Part shown: piece by piece, positions 8,397-16,495 of the stretch
Numbering within the stretch: position 1 is the first letter of the stretch
Layout of the letters: every line of letters starts with the position of its first letter
Assembly (NCBI GenBank): GCA_903822525.1
Contig: CAIJPI010000199.1
Span: forward strand, 1-34,855
Source of the DNA: an uncultured Bacteroidales bacterium
Lineage (GTDB): Bacteria > Bacteroidota > Bacteroidia > Bacteroidales > UBA4417
Direction: 5' to 3'
Length of the DNA stretch: 34,855 nucleotides
The notes under the pieces: generated by a model
Databases searched by the model: none
Seen by the model: only the letters and a program-made list of their open reading frames with translations
Told to the model about the DNA's origin: nothing
Program-made: the position numbers and the translations under genes

Positions 8397-9105
8397 TATT
8401 TGTTATACTGTTTTTCTCCAGGACGAATATTGCCAGGCCAAGCAGGCTGAGTATAGGAAGTAGCATTAGCAGCAATAAATACATAAGTGCTGAAACGATC
8501 TTTGCTATTATCTTTTTACATCTCCATATTTCAGGAAACGATCGCATAAAACGCATAAATAGGGCATAGGTTGTTGAACCGAATCCACCAAAACTTTCAG
8601 ATGCAGTCACTGTAAATCCATTTGCTTCAGCCAGTTGTTTCAGGTTAAATGCCGTATGGCGGAACCTGTCCTCGCTGCTCCAAACAGGGTAAAGGAAGTC
8701 GGAGGTAAGGATGAGTTTTCCTCCGGGTCGCAGTACACGGCTTATTTCATGAAAGAAATCCGCAGGCTCGTCAATAACCGATAAAACCTGGAAACAGGCC
8801 ACACCGTCGAGGGAATTATCCGATACAGGAAGAGTTTTTCCGTCCTCTATCCAATAGGTGGTTTGTTTCTCCAGTAATTCAAATCCTGCAGTGCTGTAGT
8901 GCCGTTTTGTGTTTGTAGTCAGGTATTCGGATGCGTTTGCAAAATACTGCTTATACGGTTGATCTCCGGCTCCGATATCCAGCCATCGCCCTTTTATTGA
9001 GGATGAAAGATGTTTTAATTTTGTGTGCATCAAGGCCTTGTGAATATCAAACTGCATGAGATTCAGGTACTGAAAAAGCAAGTGGGCCGGTTTTAGGTTC
9101 ACCAT
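8353..9105 (-). CDS. Class I SAM-dependent methyltransferase with C-terminal membrane segment
   Basis: The 250-residue protein carries SAM motif I at WLDIGAGDQ (41-49), an acidic motif II/III region (DNSLDGVACFQVL, 97-109), and RVLRPGGKLILTSDF (123-137), the Methyltransf_11 pattern. A strongly hydrophobic segment at about 202-229 should anchor the C-terminus in the membrane, which suggests a membrane-associated or lipid-linked acceptor. It converges on the glycan/peptidase operon with a 10-bp gap, so the neighbourhood hints at glycolipid or quinone-like substrates. The acceptor cannot be specified. Confidence 0.8.
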   Translation of the reverse strand: MVNLKPAHLLFQYLNLMQFDIHKALMHTKLKHLSSSIKGRWLDIGAGDQPYKQYFANASEYLTTNTKRHYSTAGFELLEKQTTYWIEDGKTLPVSDNSLDGVACFQVLSVIDEPADFFHEISRVLRPGGKLILTSDFLYPVWSSEDRFRHTAFNLKQLAEANGFTVTASESFGGFGSTTYALFMRFMRSFPEIWRCKKIIAKIVSALMYLLLLMLLPILSLLGLAIFVLEKNSITNTDFTFNILLTAEKK

Positions 9106-9404
9106 ATTCTGATTTTATGCAAACTTAGTAAATCGGACTGTAAACGGTAAATAAGTTTTGTGTTTTTACCAACTTACGGATGAAAGCAGGCTGTAATTGA
9201 GTAGGTTCAACATTTAAAGTATGCTGTTTTCATGCAAATTATGGTCGTACCTTTGCAAGCCCAATTTGATTTTGAGTAATTGGTTTTAGTTATAAACTGT
9301 TGGATTTAGGCCGATCATAATTATCACTATTTTATCTCCCATTAGAGTGTTTATTGGATTTTTCGTATTTTAGCCAATCATTTTCATCATCTGATTATTA
9401 TATT
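9106..9404. other. 299-bp divergent intergenic region
   Basis: Apart from the methyltransferase promoter there is a TACCTTTG element on the plus strand (9248-9255), a candidate promoter for the CAP-SPOR gene about 150 bp downstream. If used, it gives a long 5' untranslated region. I see no small ORF with a credible start and no strong hairpin. Confidence 0.4.
9120..9127 (-). promoter_or_regulatory. -7 promoter element of the methyltransferase gene
   Basis: On the minus strand this reads TAAGTTTG followed by CA, matching TAnnTTTG, 14 bp before the ATG. TTAC sits 19 bp further upstream as a weak -33 box. Confidence 0.55.
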
Positions 9405-10379
9405 ATGCTTAGAAGTAAGGTTCTGTTTCTTTTGTTCATGGTTCTGGCTTCTGCTTATCCGGTTCATGCCGCTGGGCTTATAACGGGTTCGTTTGCAAAT
9501 GATACTCTTACCTATGGAGTTTCGCAGGATGAAATGATACTGTATAATATGATTAATGATATGCGCAGGCAAAGCAAACTTCAACCTATTCCGTTTTCGG
9601 CTGATTTATGCATTGTCGCACATACACATATCGACGACCTTATCAAATGGAAGCCTCAGGAAAACGGATGCAGTCTTCACAGTTGGAGCAAATCAAAGAA
9701 GTGGACATCTTGCTGCAATTCAAAGGATCCTGCCGGAATTCAGTGTATGAAATCAAAACCCAGGGAAATTACAGGGTACCCTGGAAATGGTTACGAGCTG
9801 ATTTATTGGGGTGAAGAAAAAGCCAACCCGGCCGATGCCTCAGCCTTGTGGCAACAGGTAGAAGCATCGTCGGATATGATACTGAGCAAGGGGAAATGGA
9901 AAGGATTTCAGTGGAAAGCTCTGGGAGTCGCCTTAAATGCTGGTTATGCTGTTCTTTGGCTTGGCGATAAAGCTGAAAAAAAAGACCGGGAATACACTGC
10001 CGCCAATATTCCTGTGGTGGAACATCCGGTCGTAAAACCTGTAACAGTTGTCACCCCGCCTGTTATTCAGAAGAAAAAGTCCAAATCAGATACGTTGGTT
10101 CGGCAAAAAGTAATTCCTGTTGTTCCTGAAGCCATTAATCAGAATCTAGGGGGAACAGCAATAAAATATTATCTGATCGTAGGCAGCCTGAAAACTGCCG
10201 TAGCTGCGGACTCTGAATTAAAGAAAGTGAAACAGAAAGGCTATCAGGAGGCAACAATACTCAAAAGCGAATCAAACTTCAGGATAGCAATTGCTGCCTT
10301 CGATTCGTCACAAGATGCTTCGGTAAAACTCAAAGAGTTGAAGGGCTTATTTCCGGGTATCTGGATTCTGAAGCAATAA
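9405..10379 (+). CDS. Secreted CAP-domain protein with C-terminal SPOR domain
   Basis: I chose the ATG giving MLRSKVLFLL, because it starts a clean signal peptide (1-23, VHAAG); an upstream TTG would add 17 polar residues. Residues about 41-188 look like a CAP/SCP (PR-1) domain: short helices with MINDMRRQ, HTHIDDLI, a Cys-rich insert (GCSLHSW, SCC, QC) and GYELIYWGEE. A Pro/Val/Lys-rich linker (200-250) leads to a SPOR fold (252-324; YYLIVGSLKTAVAADSEL and FRIAIAAF). SPOR domains bind denuded septal peptidoglycan glycans, so this protein may be held at the division site. The function of bacterial CAP domains is mostly unknown. The four to six cysteines suggest disulfides. Confidence 0.78.
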   Translation: MLRSKVLFLLFMVLASAYPVHAAGLITGSFANDTLTYGVSQDEMILYNMINDMRRQSKLQPIPFSADLCIVAHTHIDDLIKWKPQENGCSLHSWSKSKKWTSCCNSKDPAGIQCMKSKPREITGYPGNGYELIYWGEEKANPADASALWQQVEASSDMILSKGKWKGFQWKALGVALNAGYAVLWLGDKAEKKDREYTAANIPVVEHPVVKPVTVVTPPVIQKKKSKSDTLVRQKVIPVVPEAINQNLGGTAIKYYLIVGSLKTAVAADSELKKVKQKGYQEATILKSESNFRIAIAAFDSSQDASVKLKELKGLFPGIWILKQ

Positions 10380-10505
10380 AATTATCCGTTTTTCCTGAAT
10401 ACAGATATTTCTTTTTAATCTGTTCCTCCGACAGACATCCAATCCGTCATCAGGCTTAGGTTCACCTGTGCAAAACTCATTAATAACTTCTGTGTTGAAG
10501 CATGC

Positions 10506-10521
10506 AATCCTTTTTGGGATT
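10506..10521 (+). promoter_or_regulatory. Small palindrome in the parE promoter region
   Basis: AATCC TTTTTG GGATT forms a 5-bp inverted repeat located in the -33 to -7 spacer just upstream of the parE -7 element, a position where a regulator could bind. The stem is short and could be chance. Confidence 0.25.
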
Positions 10522-10525
10522 GATT

Positions 10526-10533
10526 TATATTTG
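10526..10533 (+). promoter_or_regulatory. -7 promoter element of parE
   Basis: TATATTTG matches TAnnTTTG and ends 10 bp before the chosen ATG, predicting a leader of about 7 nucleotides. It lies inside a longer in-frame extension beginning at 10502, so it also decides the start codon. Confidence 0.6.
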
Positions 10534-10543
10534 TCCGCTCATT

Positions 10544-12412
10544 ATGGAAACAGTAGAAAAATATAACGAAGAAAGTATACGGTCGCTCGACTGGAAGGAA
10601 CATATCCGGCTTCGTCCAGGTATGTATATCGGGAAATTAGGCGATGGCTCATCGCACGATGATGGTATCTATGTGCTGATAAAGGAGATCATTGATAACT
10701 GTATCGATGAGTTTACCATGGGCCATGGGCGTAACATTGAGGTTACAATTAAAGAACATACGGTTTTTATACGCGATTATGGCCGTGGAATCCCGCTGGG
10801 AAAACTTGTTGAATGTGTTTCTCAGATCAATACAGGGGCTAAATACGATTCAAAAGTGTTTAAGAAAGCTGTTGGTCTGAATGGGGTTGGGTCAAAAGCC
10901 GTAAATGCGCTATCCAGTTTTTTTACTGCCCAGGCCGTGCGCGAAGGTCGTACCAATACAGTCGAATTCAGGCAGGGAGAACTTGTGAACGAAACAGGGG
11001 AGCAGCCTACCGATATGCGTAATGGTACTCTGATCAGTTTTACTCCCGATGTGCAATTGTTTGGCAATTACCATTTTCTGAAAGAATATATTGAGCAGAT
11101 GTTATGGAATTATTGTTTCCTGAACAACGGCTTAACGATAATTTTTAACGGGCAACGCTTCCTGGCAAAGAACGGCTTGCTCGATATGCTCGAAAAATCC
11201 AATAACGGAAGCCCTATCAATTACCCTATCATTCATATTAAGGATGAGGATTTTGAATGCGCTTTCACCCATAGTGCCAAGCAATATGGCGAGGAATATT
11301 ATTCGTTTGTAAACGGTCAGCATACTACGCAGGGAGGCACGCACCTGGCTGCTTTCCGCGATGCGCTTGTAAAAACAATACGCGAGTTTTACGGAAAGGA
11401 TTTCGAATACAGTGATATCCGGTCTTCCATCATTGCTGCTGTCAGTATTAAAGTGAGCGAACCCTTGTTCGAATCGCAGACCAAAACAAAACTCGGATCG
11501 CAACATATTGAACCAGGCGGAATTACAATTAATAAATTCATTGCCGATATCCTAAAAAAGAAGCTGGATAATTTCCTGCACATGAATTCGGATACTGCCG
11601 AAGCCCTTTACCGAAAAATTCTACAGTCGGAAAAAGAGCGGAAGGAAATGGCCAATATCAAGAAACTGGCGAAGGAAAGCGTTAAAAAAGTCAGCCTACA
11701 CAATAAAAAACTCCGCGATTGCCGCCTTCATTATAACAGCAACGACGAGCGCCGCCTCGAAACCACCCTGTTTATCACTGAGGGCGATTCGGCTAGCGGA
11801 TCTATCACCAAATCGCGAGATGTAAATACACAGGCCGTTTTCAGCCTGAAAGGAAAGCCTCTCAACTGTTATGGAAAAACTAAAAAGGTAGTTTACGAAA
11901 ATGAGGAATTTAACCTTTTGCAATCGGCTTTAAATATTGAAGACGACATTGAGAACCTGCGCTACAACAACATCGTGATAGCTACCGATGCCGATGTGGA
12001 TGGTATGCATATCCGTTTATTGCTGCTCACCTTTTTTCTGCAGTTTTTTCCTGATCTGGTAAAGTCAGGTCATGTGTATATCCTTCAAACACCTCTCTTC
12101 AGGGTTCGGAATAAGAAAAAAACCAATTACTGCTATTCGGAGCAGGAACGACAGGATGCTCTCAAAGAATTGGGGCCAAACCCTGAAATTACCCGTTTTA
12201 AAGGCCTTGGCGAAATATCACCTGATGAATTCCGACATTTTATCGGAGCCTCCATGCGCCTCGATCCGGTAATTCTGAAACATCTTTCAGAGATTGACGC
12301 CATTCTTTCATTCTATATGGGAAGCAATACGCCCGAACGCCAACTCTTTATTATTGATAACCTTCGGAATGAAGGGGAAATAGAGGCTGTGGTGCTGGAT
12401 GAAGTGGCTTGA
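10544..12412 (+). CDS. parE: DNA topoisomerase IV subunit B (type IIA, ParE/GyrB family)
   Basis: The ATG at 10544 is chosen because a -7 promoter element lies between it and the earlier in-frame ATG, giving 622 residues. The GHKL ATPase domain shows [18 protein letters not shown] and [14 protein letters not shown]. The TOPRIM domain carries [10 protein letters not shown] with catalytic E413 and ATDADVDG with D482 and D484. The variants [13 protein letters not shown] and [12 protein letters not shown] match what I recall of Bacteroidota ParE and not GyrB. It forms the ATP-driven half of the decatenase; the cutting subunit ParC is not adjacent, since the next gene is nnrD on the opposite strand. 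This assignment over GyrB rests on recalled sequence style. Confidence 0.87.
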   Translation: METVEKYNEESIRSLDWKEHIRLRPGMYIGKLGDGSSHDDGIYVLIKEIIDNCIDEFTMGHGRNIEVTIKEHTVFIRDYGRGIPLGKLVECVSQINTGAKYDSKVFKKAVGLNGVGSKAVNALSSFFTAQAVREGRTNTVEFRQGELVNETGEQPTDMRNGTLISFTPDVQLFGNYHFLKEYIEQMLWNYCFLNNGLTIIFNGQRFLAKNGLLDMLEKSNNGSPINYPIIHIKDEDFECAFTHSAKQYGEEYYSFVNGQHTTQGGTHLAAFRDALVKTIREFYGKDFEYSDIRSSIIAAVSIKVSEPLFESQTKTKLGSQHIEPGGITINKFIADILKKKLDNFLHMNSDTAEALYRKILQSEKERKEMANIKKLAKESVKKVSLHNKKLRDCRLHYNSNDERRLETTLFITEGDSASGSITKSRDVNTQAVFSLKGKPLNCYGKTKKVVYENEEFNLLQSALNIEDDIENLRYNNIVIATDADVDGMHIRLLLLTFFLQFFPDLVKSGHVYILQTPLFRVRNKKKTNYCYSEQERQDALKELGPNPEITRFKGLGEISPDEFRHFIGASMRLDPVILKHLSEIDAILSFYMGSNTPERQLFIIDNLRNEGEIEAVVLDEVA

Positions 12413-12464
12413 GGAAAAGGTTTCATTTAAATTTGGTTGTCTTTCCTGATTTGGAAATTTCAAA

Positions 12465-12492
12465 GTGCTGAGTGCTCTGTGCTCTGTGCTAT
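12465..12492 (+). repeat. Heptamer tandem array GTGCTNN, copy 1
   Basis: Four 7-bp units (GTGCTGA, GTGCTCT, GTGCTCT, GTGCTAT), with a degenerate fifth (GTGTTTT), lie in the 249-bp noncoding gap between parE and nnrD. The same unit recurs in two arrays about 20 kb away. Confidence 0.7.
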
Positions 12493-12661
12493 GTGTTTTG
12501 TTTCTGCTTTGAAAGTGTTTGAGGGCTGCCATTACTTTATTGGGATGAATATTAATCCCTTTGTTATTCTGCATGAAAAATGATAATAATTTATAAAAAG
12601 GATTTGGTGTTCCAGATCCTCATTTTCTGATATTTCCCGAAAAAAATATTGTTTATTCCGA

Positions 12662-14170
12662 TTAATATAACTCCATAAAAGCTTTACCCAGGTTTTCGAT
12701 TATGTCACCGGCCGTCAGGGCTTCATAGCCTGTTTGCTCAAAGGCCAGATCACCGGCAAGTCCATGAATATATACTGCCAGTATACAAGCTTCTGTTGGA
12801 TTATAGCCTTGCGCCAGCAATCCTGCCAATAGTCCGGTGAGCACATCGCCGCTTCCTCCTGTTGCCATTCCAGGGTTCCCGGTAGGATTGAAATAGCAAT
12901 TCCCCAAAGGCGAGCAGGTAACCGTATTTGCCCCTTTTAAAACTACGTTTAAGCTGTATTTCACGCAGAATGCCATCAAACTTTCAAGCCGGTCAAATCC
13001 ATTTGACGTTTTTCCTGCCAGGCGTGCAAACTCGCCGGGATGAGGAGTGAGAACGGTTCCTTTCGGAAGAAAAGCAAGCCAGGTAGGGTTTTCGGATAAA
13101 ATATTCAGGGCATCAGCATCAAGCAGTAAAGGTTTATTTGCCTGCTGAATAAGCAGTTTCAGCATATTGGCTGCCTGTTTTCCGGTTCCCAGTCCAGGAC
13201 CGACAGCAAGAGCCGAGAATGTATCCAGATTGGGCAGTTGTGTACATTCATTTTCATCCTCATCAACAGAGGCAATCACCTCAGGAGCGGCACACTGCAT
13301 TGTAGTGTACCCGCAGTTTGGCAGATGAACTGTTACTAGTCCTGCGCCTGAATGTAAGCATGATCGGCCCATCAGAACGGCAGCTCCCATCATACCTTTG
13401 CGGCCTCCGATCAGGAGCGCATGCCCAAAAGTGCCTTTATGCGAAAATTTGGATCTGGGTTTCAGAATGCCTTTTACATCTTCATATTCAACGAGGTAGT
13501 TTCTGCATGGCTCACTGTTAATAAAATCAGGGTGAAGGCCAATTGGCAGAATATGCCATTCGCCTGTAACATACTCATTTTCGGAAAATAAAAATGCAAG
13601 TTTTGGAAACTGAAAACTCAGTGTATAATCAGATTTTACAATAGCATCTCTGTTTGGATCAGCAGGTCTGTCGGCATATAAGCCCGATGGAATGTCAATA
13701 GCTATGGTAATGCATTTGCTTTGATTGATCAGTTTTACAATTTCGCTGTATATTCCTTCCAACGGTTTTGATAACCCAGAACCGAAAAGAGCATCTACTA
13801 TAACGGTATTTCCGGCAAGCCATTCGGGACTATATTTATCGTTTTTACGGATTTCCACGCCACATTCTCTGGCTCGCCTCAGGTTGATCGAAAAATCTTC
13901 CGAAAATTTAGCGCTTTCATCAGGAATGCAGGCAATAACAGTAATGTTTTGTGCATGCAGTATCCGGGCTATAGCCAGACCATCGCCTCCATTATTTCCC
14001 GGACCACAGAAAATCAGGATGTTTTTTGTGCTCAGATCCTGGTAATGATTCATCCATTCCACACAAGCTGCGGCGGCACGTTCCATCAGGTCAATGGACG
14101 AAACAGGTTCATTCTGAATGGTATAAGCATCGGCTTTCCTTGCCTGAACTGAAGAAAATAGTTGAAGCAT
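12662..14170 (-). CDS. nnrD: Bifunctional NAD(P)H-hydrate epimerase / ADP-dependent dehydratase
   Basis: The start giving MLQLFSSVQARKADAYT is preferred over one 30 codons upstream, because that matches the family N-terminus and a TAACTTTG promoter lies just ahead. The 502-residue product has the YjeF_N epimerase domain (about 1-215; ILIFCGPGNNGGDGLAIARI, VDALFGSGL, AIDIPSGLYAD) and a ribokinase-like dehydratase domain (about 230-500; LIGGRKGMMGAAVL, AVGPGLGTGK, LLDADALNIL, LTPHPGEFARL, VLKGANTV, GNPGMATGGSGDVLTG). Together they repair hydrated NADH/NADPH, with NnrE epimerising R and S forms and NnrD dehydrating the S form using ADP. Both halves appear intact; the fused arrangement is the common bacterial one. 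Confidence 0.95.
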   Translation of the reverse strand: MLQLFSSVQARKADAYTIQNEPVSSIDLMERAAAACVEWMNHYQDLSTKNILIFCGPGNNGGDGLAIARILHAQNITVIACIPDESAKFSEDFSINLRRARECGVEIRKNDKYSPEWLAGNTVIVDALFGSGLSKPLEGIYSEIVKLINQSKCITIAIDIPSGLYADRPADPNRDAIVKSDYTLSFQFPKLAFLFSENEYVTGEWHILPIGLHPDFINSEPCRNYLVEYEDVKGILKPRSKFSHKGTFGHALLIGGRKGMMGAAVLMGRSCLHSGAGLVTVHLPNCGYTTMQCAAPEVIASVDEDENECTQLPNLDTFSALAVGPGLGTGKQAANMLKLLIQQANKPLLLDADALNILSENPTWLAFLPKGTVLTPHPGEFARLAGKTSNGFDRLESLMAFCVKYSLNVVLKGANTVTCSPLGNCYFNPTGNPGMATGGSGDVLTGLLAGLLAQGYNPTEACILAVYIHGLAGDLAFEQTGYEALTAGDIIENLGKAFMELY

Positions 14171-14187
14171 ATTCTGAAAATTATTTT

Positions 14188-14195
14188 CAAAGTTA
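14188..14195 (-). promoter_or_regulatory. -7 promoter element of nnrD
   Basis: The minus strand reads TAACTTTG, a perfect TAnnTTTG match, 17 bp before the chosen ATG. It supports the shorter start of the gene. Confidence 0.55.
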
Positions 14196-14298
14196 CGAAA
14201 CCCACAGTAAATGCGCTGGTATTCTTTTGCGCACGGAGCCTGCTTGATATTTCTCCGCATGTTCCGAATTCACATCCGATCGTTAATTACATTCGTTG

Positions 14299-14306
14299 TA
14301 CCTTTG
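14299..14306 (+). promoter_or_regulatory. -7 promoter element of rlmD
   Basis: TACCTTTG followed by C matches TAnnTTTG and would start a transcript with about 84 bases of leader before the rlmD ATG. No clear -33 box was found. Confidence 0.45.
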
Positions 14307-14393
14307 CCGTAGGATTATTCCTGCTCGCCAGTGAACTAAATCCTAAACCCTGCATCACACATCCCACATCATACATCCGAAATCCAACATTCT

Positions 14394-15860
14394 ATGCCCC
14401 GTCGTCAATTGCCTTTTTTTGAAAATGTCACTATCCTCGATGCCGGAGCCGAAGGCAAAGCCGTAGCCCGGGTGAACGATATGGTAGTATTTGTTCCGTT
14501 TTGTGTACCGGGCGATGTGGTTGATATACAGGTTATATCGAAGCGTAAAAGCTATTGTGAAGGGAAAGCCGTTAAATTCCATTCGTATAGTGAACTGAGG
14601 GTAGACCCTTTTTGCGAACACTTCGGGACCTGTGGCGGTTGCCGCTGGCAGAACCTTTCGTACGAGCAACAGTTAAAGTTCAAGCAGAAGCAGATTGACG
14701 ATCATTTTACACGGATTGGCAAGTTCAGTTACCCGCCAATTCTTCCTATTTTGCATTCGCCACTTATTACAGGGTACCGAAATAAACTCGAGTATACGTT
14801 CTCCGACCGGCGCTGGCTAAACGCTGATGATATGGCTTTGCCCGACGATCAGCGACAAACCAACGGACTCGGTTTTCATATTCCTACGATGTTTGATCGT
14901 GTTCTCGATATATCACATTGTTACCATCAGCCTGAACCTTCAAATGCTATTCGTTTGGCTGTGAGGGATTTTACTTTGCAGAAAGGCTGGAGTTTCTATA
15001 ATCCGCGTTCGCATGAAGGTTTGATGCGTAACCTGCTCATCAGGAATACTCTTGCAGGCGATTGGATGGTAATTGTAGTATTTGCATACGAAGCACCCGA
15101 AGAAGTTTCTGCTTTAATGACATTCCTGGCTGAAAGCTTTCAGCAGATAACATCGCTTATATATGTTATTAATACCAAGCAAAATGATGTTATTACCGAT
15201 CAGGAAATGCGCTTGTGGAAAGGAGAATCCTATATAACCGAATATATGGATGCACCGGTTGAAGGAGGCCGCAGGCTGCAATTCCGCATAGGCCCGGTTT
15301 CCTTCTACCAGACCAATCCGCACCAGGCATATTATTTATATAAGACTGCATTCGATCTGGCTGGTTTCACGGGTGAAGAACTGGTATATGATTTATATTG
15401 CGGTACCGGCACAATCACCAATTTTGTTGCTCCATATGTTAACAAAGCAGTGGGAGTGGAGTATGTTCCATCAGCAATTGACGATGCTCATACTAATTCA
15501 GGATTAAACGAGATCGGGAATACAGTTTTTTATGCCGGCGACCTGGCCAAAGTATTGAATGATGAATTTGTTTTGCAAAACGGTCGCCCCGACGTTATAA
15601 TTACTGATCCTCCCCGAAATGGGATGCACGAAAGTGTAGTAAAACAGATACTCCATATCAGCCCGCAGAAAATAGTGTATGTAAGCTGTAACCCTGCAAC
15701 CCAGGCACGCGATATAGCACTGATGATCGAAAAATATGAAGTTGCTGCTGTTCAGCCTGTGGATATGTTTCCACATACTCATCACGTCGAAAATGTGGTA
15801 CTGCTGACGTTACGCCAGGTCAGACTGCATAATTCAGGATCAGGTTTTTCAGATCTGTGA
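14394..15860 (+). CDS. rlmD: 23S rRNA uracil-C5 methyltransferase RlmD/RumA family
   Basis: The 488-residue protein begins with a TRAM RNA-binding domain (about 8-65). A [4Fe-4S] cluster site follows, with C74, C80 and C83 in CEHFGTCGGCRWQ and a fourth candidate C176 in DISHCYHQP. The Rossmann methyltransferase domain shows DLYCGTGTITN (333-343), ITDPPRNGMHE (403-413), and the catalytic nucleophile C432 in YVSCNPATQARD. Family reaction: SAM-dependent C5 methylation of a uridine in 23S rRNA (U1939 in E. coli RlmD) or in tRNA; specificity between RlmD, RlmC and TrmA-type enzymes cannot be settled by eye. The last 41 bp overlap the 3' end of aroK on the other strand. Confidence 0.88.
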   Translation: MPRRQLPFFENVTILDAGAEGKAVARVNDMVVFVPFCVPGDVVDIQVISKRKSYCEGKAVKFHSYSELRVDPFCEHFGTCGGCRWQNLSYEQQLKFKQKQIDDHFTRIGKFSYPPILPILHSPLITGYRNKLEYTFSDRRWLNADDMALPDDQRQTNGLGFHIPTMFDRVLDISHCYHQPEPSNAIRLAVRDFTLQKGWSFYNPRSHEGLMRNLLIRNTLAGDWMVIVVFAYEAPEEVSALMTFLAESFQQITSLIYVINTKQNDVITDQEMRLWKGESYITEYMDAPVEGGRRLQFRIGPVSFYQTNPHQAYYLYKTAFDLAGFTGEELVYDLYCGTGTITNFVAPYVNKAVGVEYVPSAIDDAHTNSGLNEIGNTVFYAGDLAKVLNDEFVLQNGRPDVIITDPPRNGMHESVVKQILHISPQKIVYVSCNPATQARDIALMIEKYEVAAVQPVDMFPHTHHVENVVLLTLRQVRLHNSGSGFSDL

Positions 15861-16329
15861 TATCGGGACTGGCGGCATCAATTGTAATACTGGCCTGCCG
15901 GTAATACGATTCTCTCGATTTCAGATGCTGTTCAATGTTTTGCAGGGAATTTTCTCCCTTCATCTGTTGAAAAACAGGCCTTTTACGTGCTGAAAATGCA
16001 ATACGTGATAATATAAGTTCGGGTGTGGCTGACAGGTAAACAGTCAATCCTGACTGATTCATCAGTTCCATATTATTTTTAAAACAAGGCGTGCCTCCTC
16101 CGGTTGATATAACAGCATCAGGCAGGCTCAAAGAATCGGCTAACAACTTGTTTTCCAGATCCCGGAAGGCGTTTTCGCCGTATTTTTCAAAGAAATTTGG
16201 AATGCTGATCTTGTATTTCAGTTCAAATTGTTCATCAAGGTCGATACTTGCTATACCAAGGGCTTCGGCAAGATCACGACCCAGTGTGCTCTTTCCGCTT
16301 CCCATATAACCAAGCAGGTAGATTCTCAT
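15820..16329 (-). CDS. aroK: Shikimate kinase
   Basis: The 169-residue protein matches the family length of about 170. The Walker A motif GYMGSGKS occupies residues 7-14; SIDLDEQFE carries the shikimate/Mg-binding Asp; ENAFRDLE supplies the substrate-binding Arg; STGGGTPCF is the conserved Walker B-like GGG; and ARKRPVF is the lid Arg region. It phosphorylates shikimate at the 3-OH with ATP in aromatic amino acid synthesis. It stands alone, divergent from recQ and convergent with rlmD, whose coding end it overlaps by 41 bp. A TAACTTTG element ends 4 bp before the ATG, so the mRNA should have essentially no leader. Confidence 0.95.
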   Translation of the reverse strand: MRIYLLGYMGSGKSTLGRDLAEALGIASIDLDEQFELKYKISIPNFFEKYGENAFRDLENKLLADSLSLPDAVISTGGGTPCFKNNMELMNQSGLTVYLSATPELILSRIAFSARKRPVFQQMKGENSLQNIEQHLKSRESYYRQASITIDAASPDITDLKNLILNYAV

Positions 16330-16333
16330 ACCG

Positions 16334-16341
16334 CAAAGTTA
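16334..16341 (-). promoter_or_regulatory. -7 promoter element abutting the aroK start codon
   Basis: On the minus strand the element TAACTTTG is followed by CGGT and then the aroK ATG. A TATG box sits 19 bp upstream, three of four bases of TTTG. If the transcript starts about 4 nt after the element, the leader is about 1 nt. Confidence 0.6.
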
Positions 16342-16392
16342 ATTCTCTTTATTAAATTAACATATTATTCTTCTGCTTTTCATGAATTACAC

Positions 16393-16400
16393 TAATTTTG
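16393..16400 (+). promoter_or_regulatory. Candidate -7 promoter element of recQ
   Basis: TAATTTTG matches TAnnTTTG, 95 bp upstream of the recQ ATG in the divergent aroK-recQ gap. No second element lies closer to the start. Confidence 0.4.
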
Positions 16401-16495
16401 GAGATGTGCTTATTCTGATGTTTCCATTACAGTAAAGTACATTGACGGATCAAAGCAAACAGACCAATAATAAAACATTCTATTATTCTTAATTA

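Noticed and set aside
10502-10543. Upstream ATG extending parE by 14 codons
   Set aside because: The -7 promoter element lies between this ATG and the next, and the added residues are unlike the family N-terminus.
11132-11506. A 124-codon antisense frame inside parE
   Set aside because: It overlaps the ATPase/transducer region of parE completely and shows no independent gene signals.
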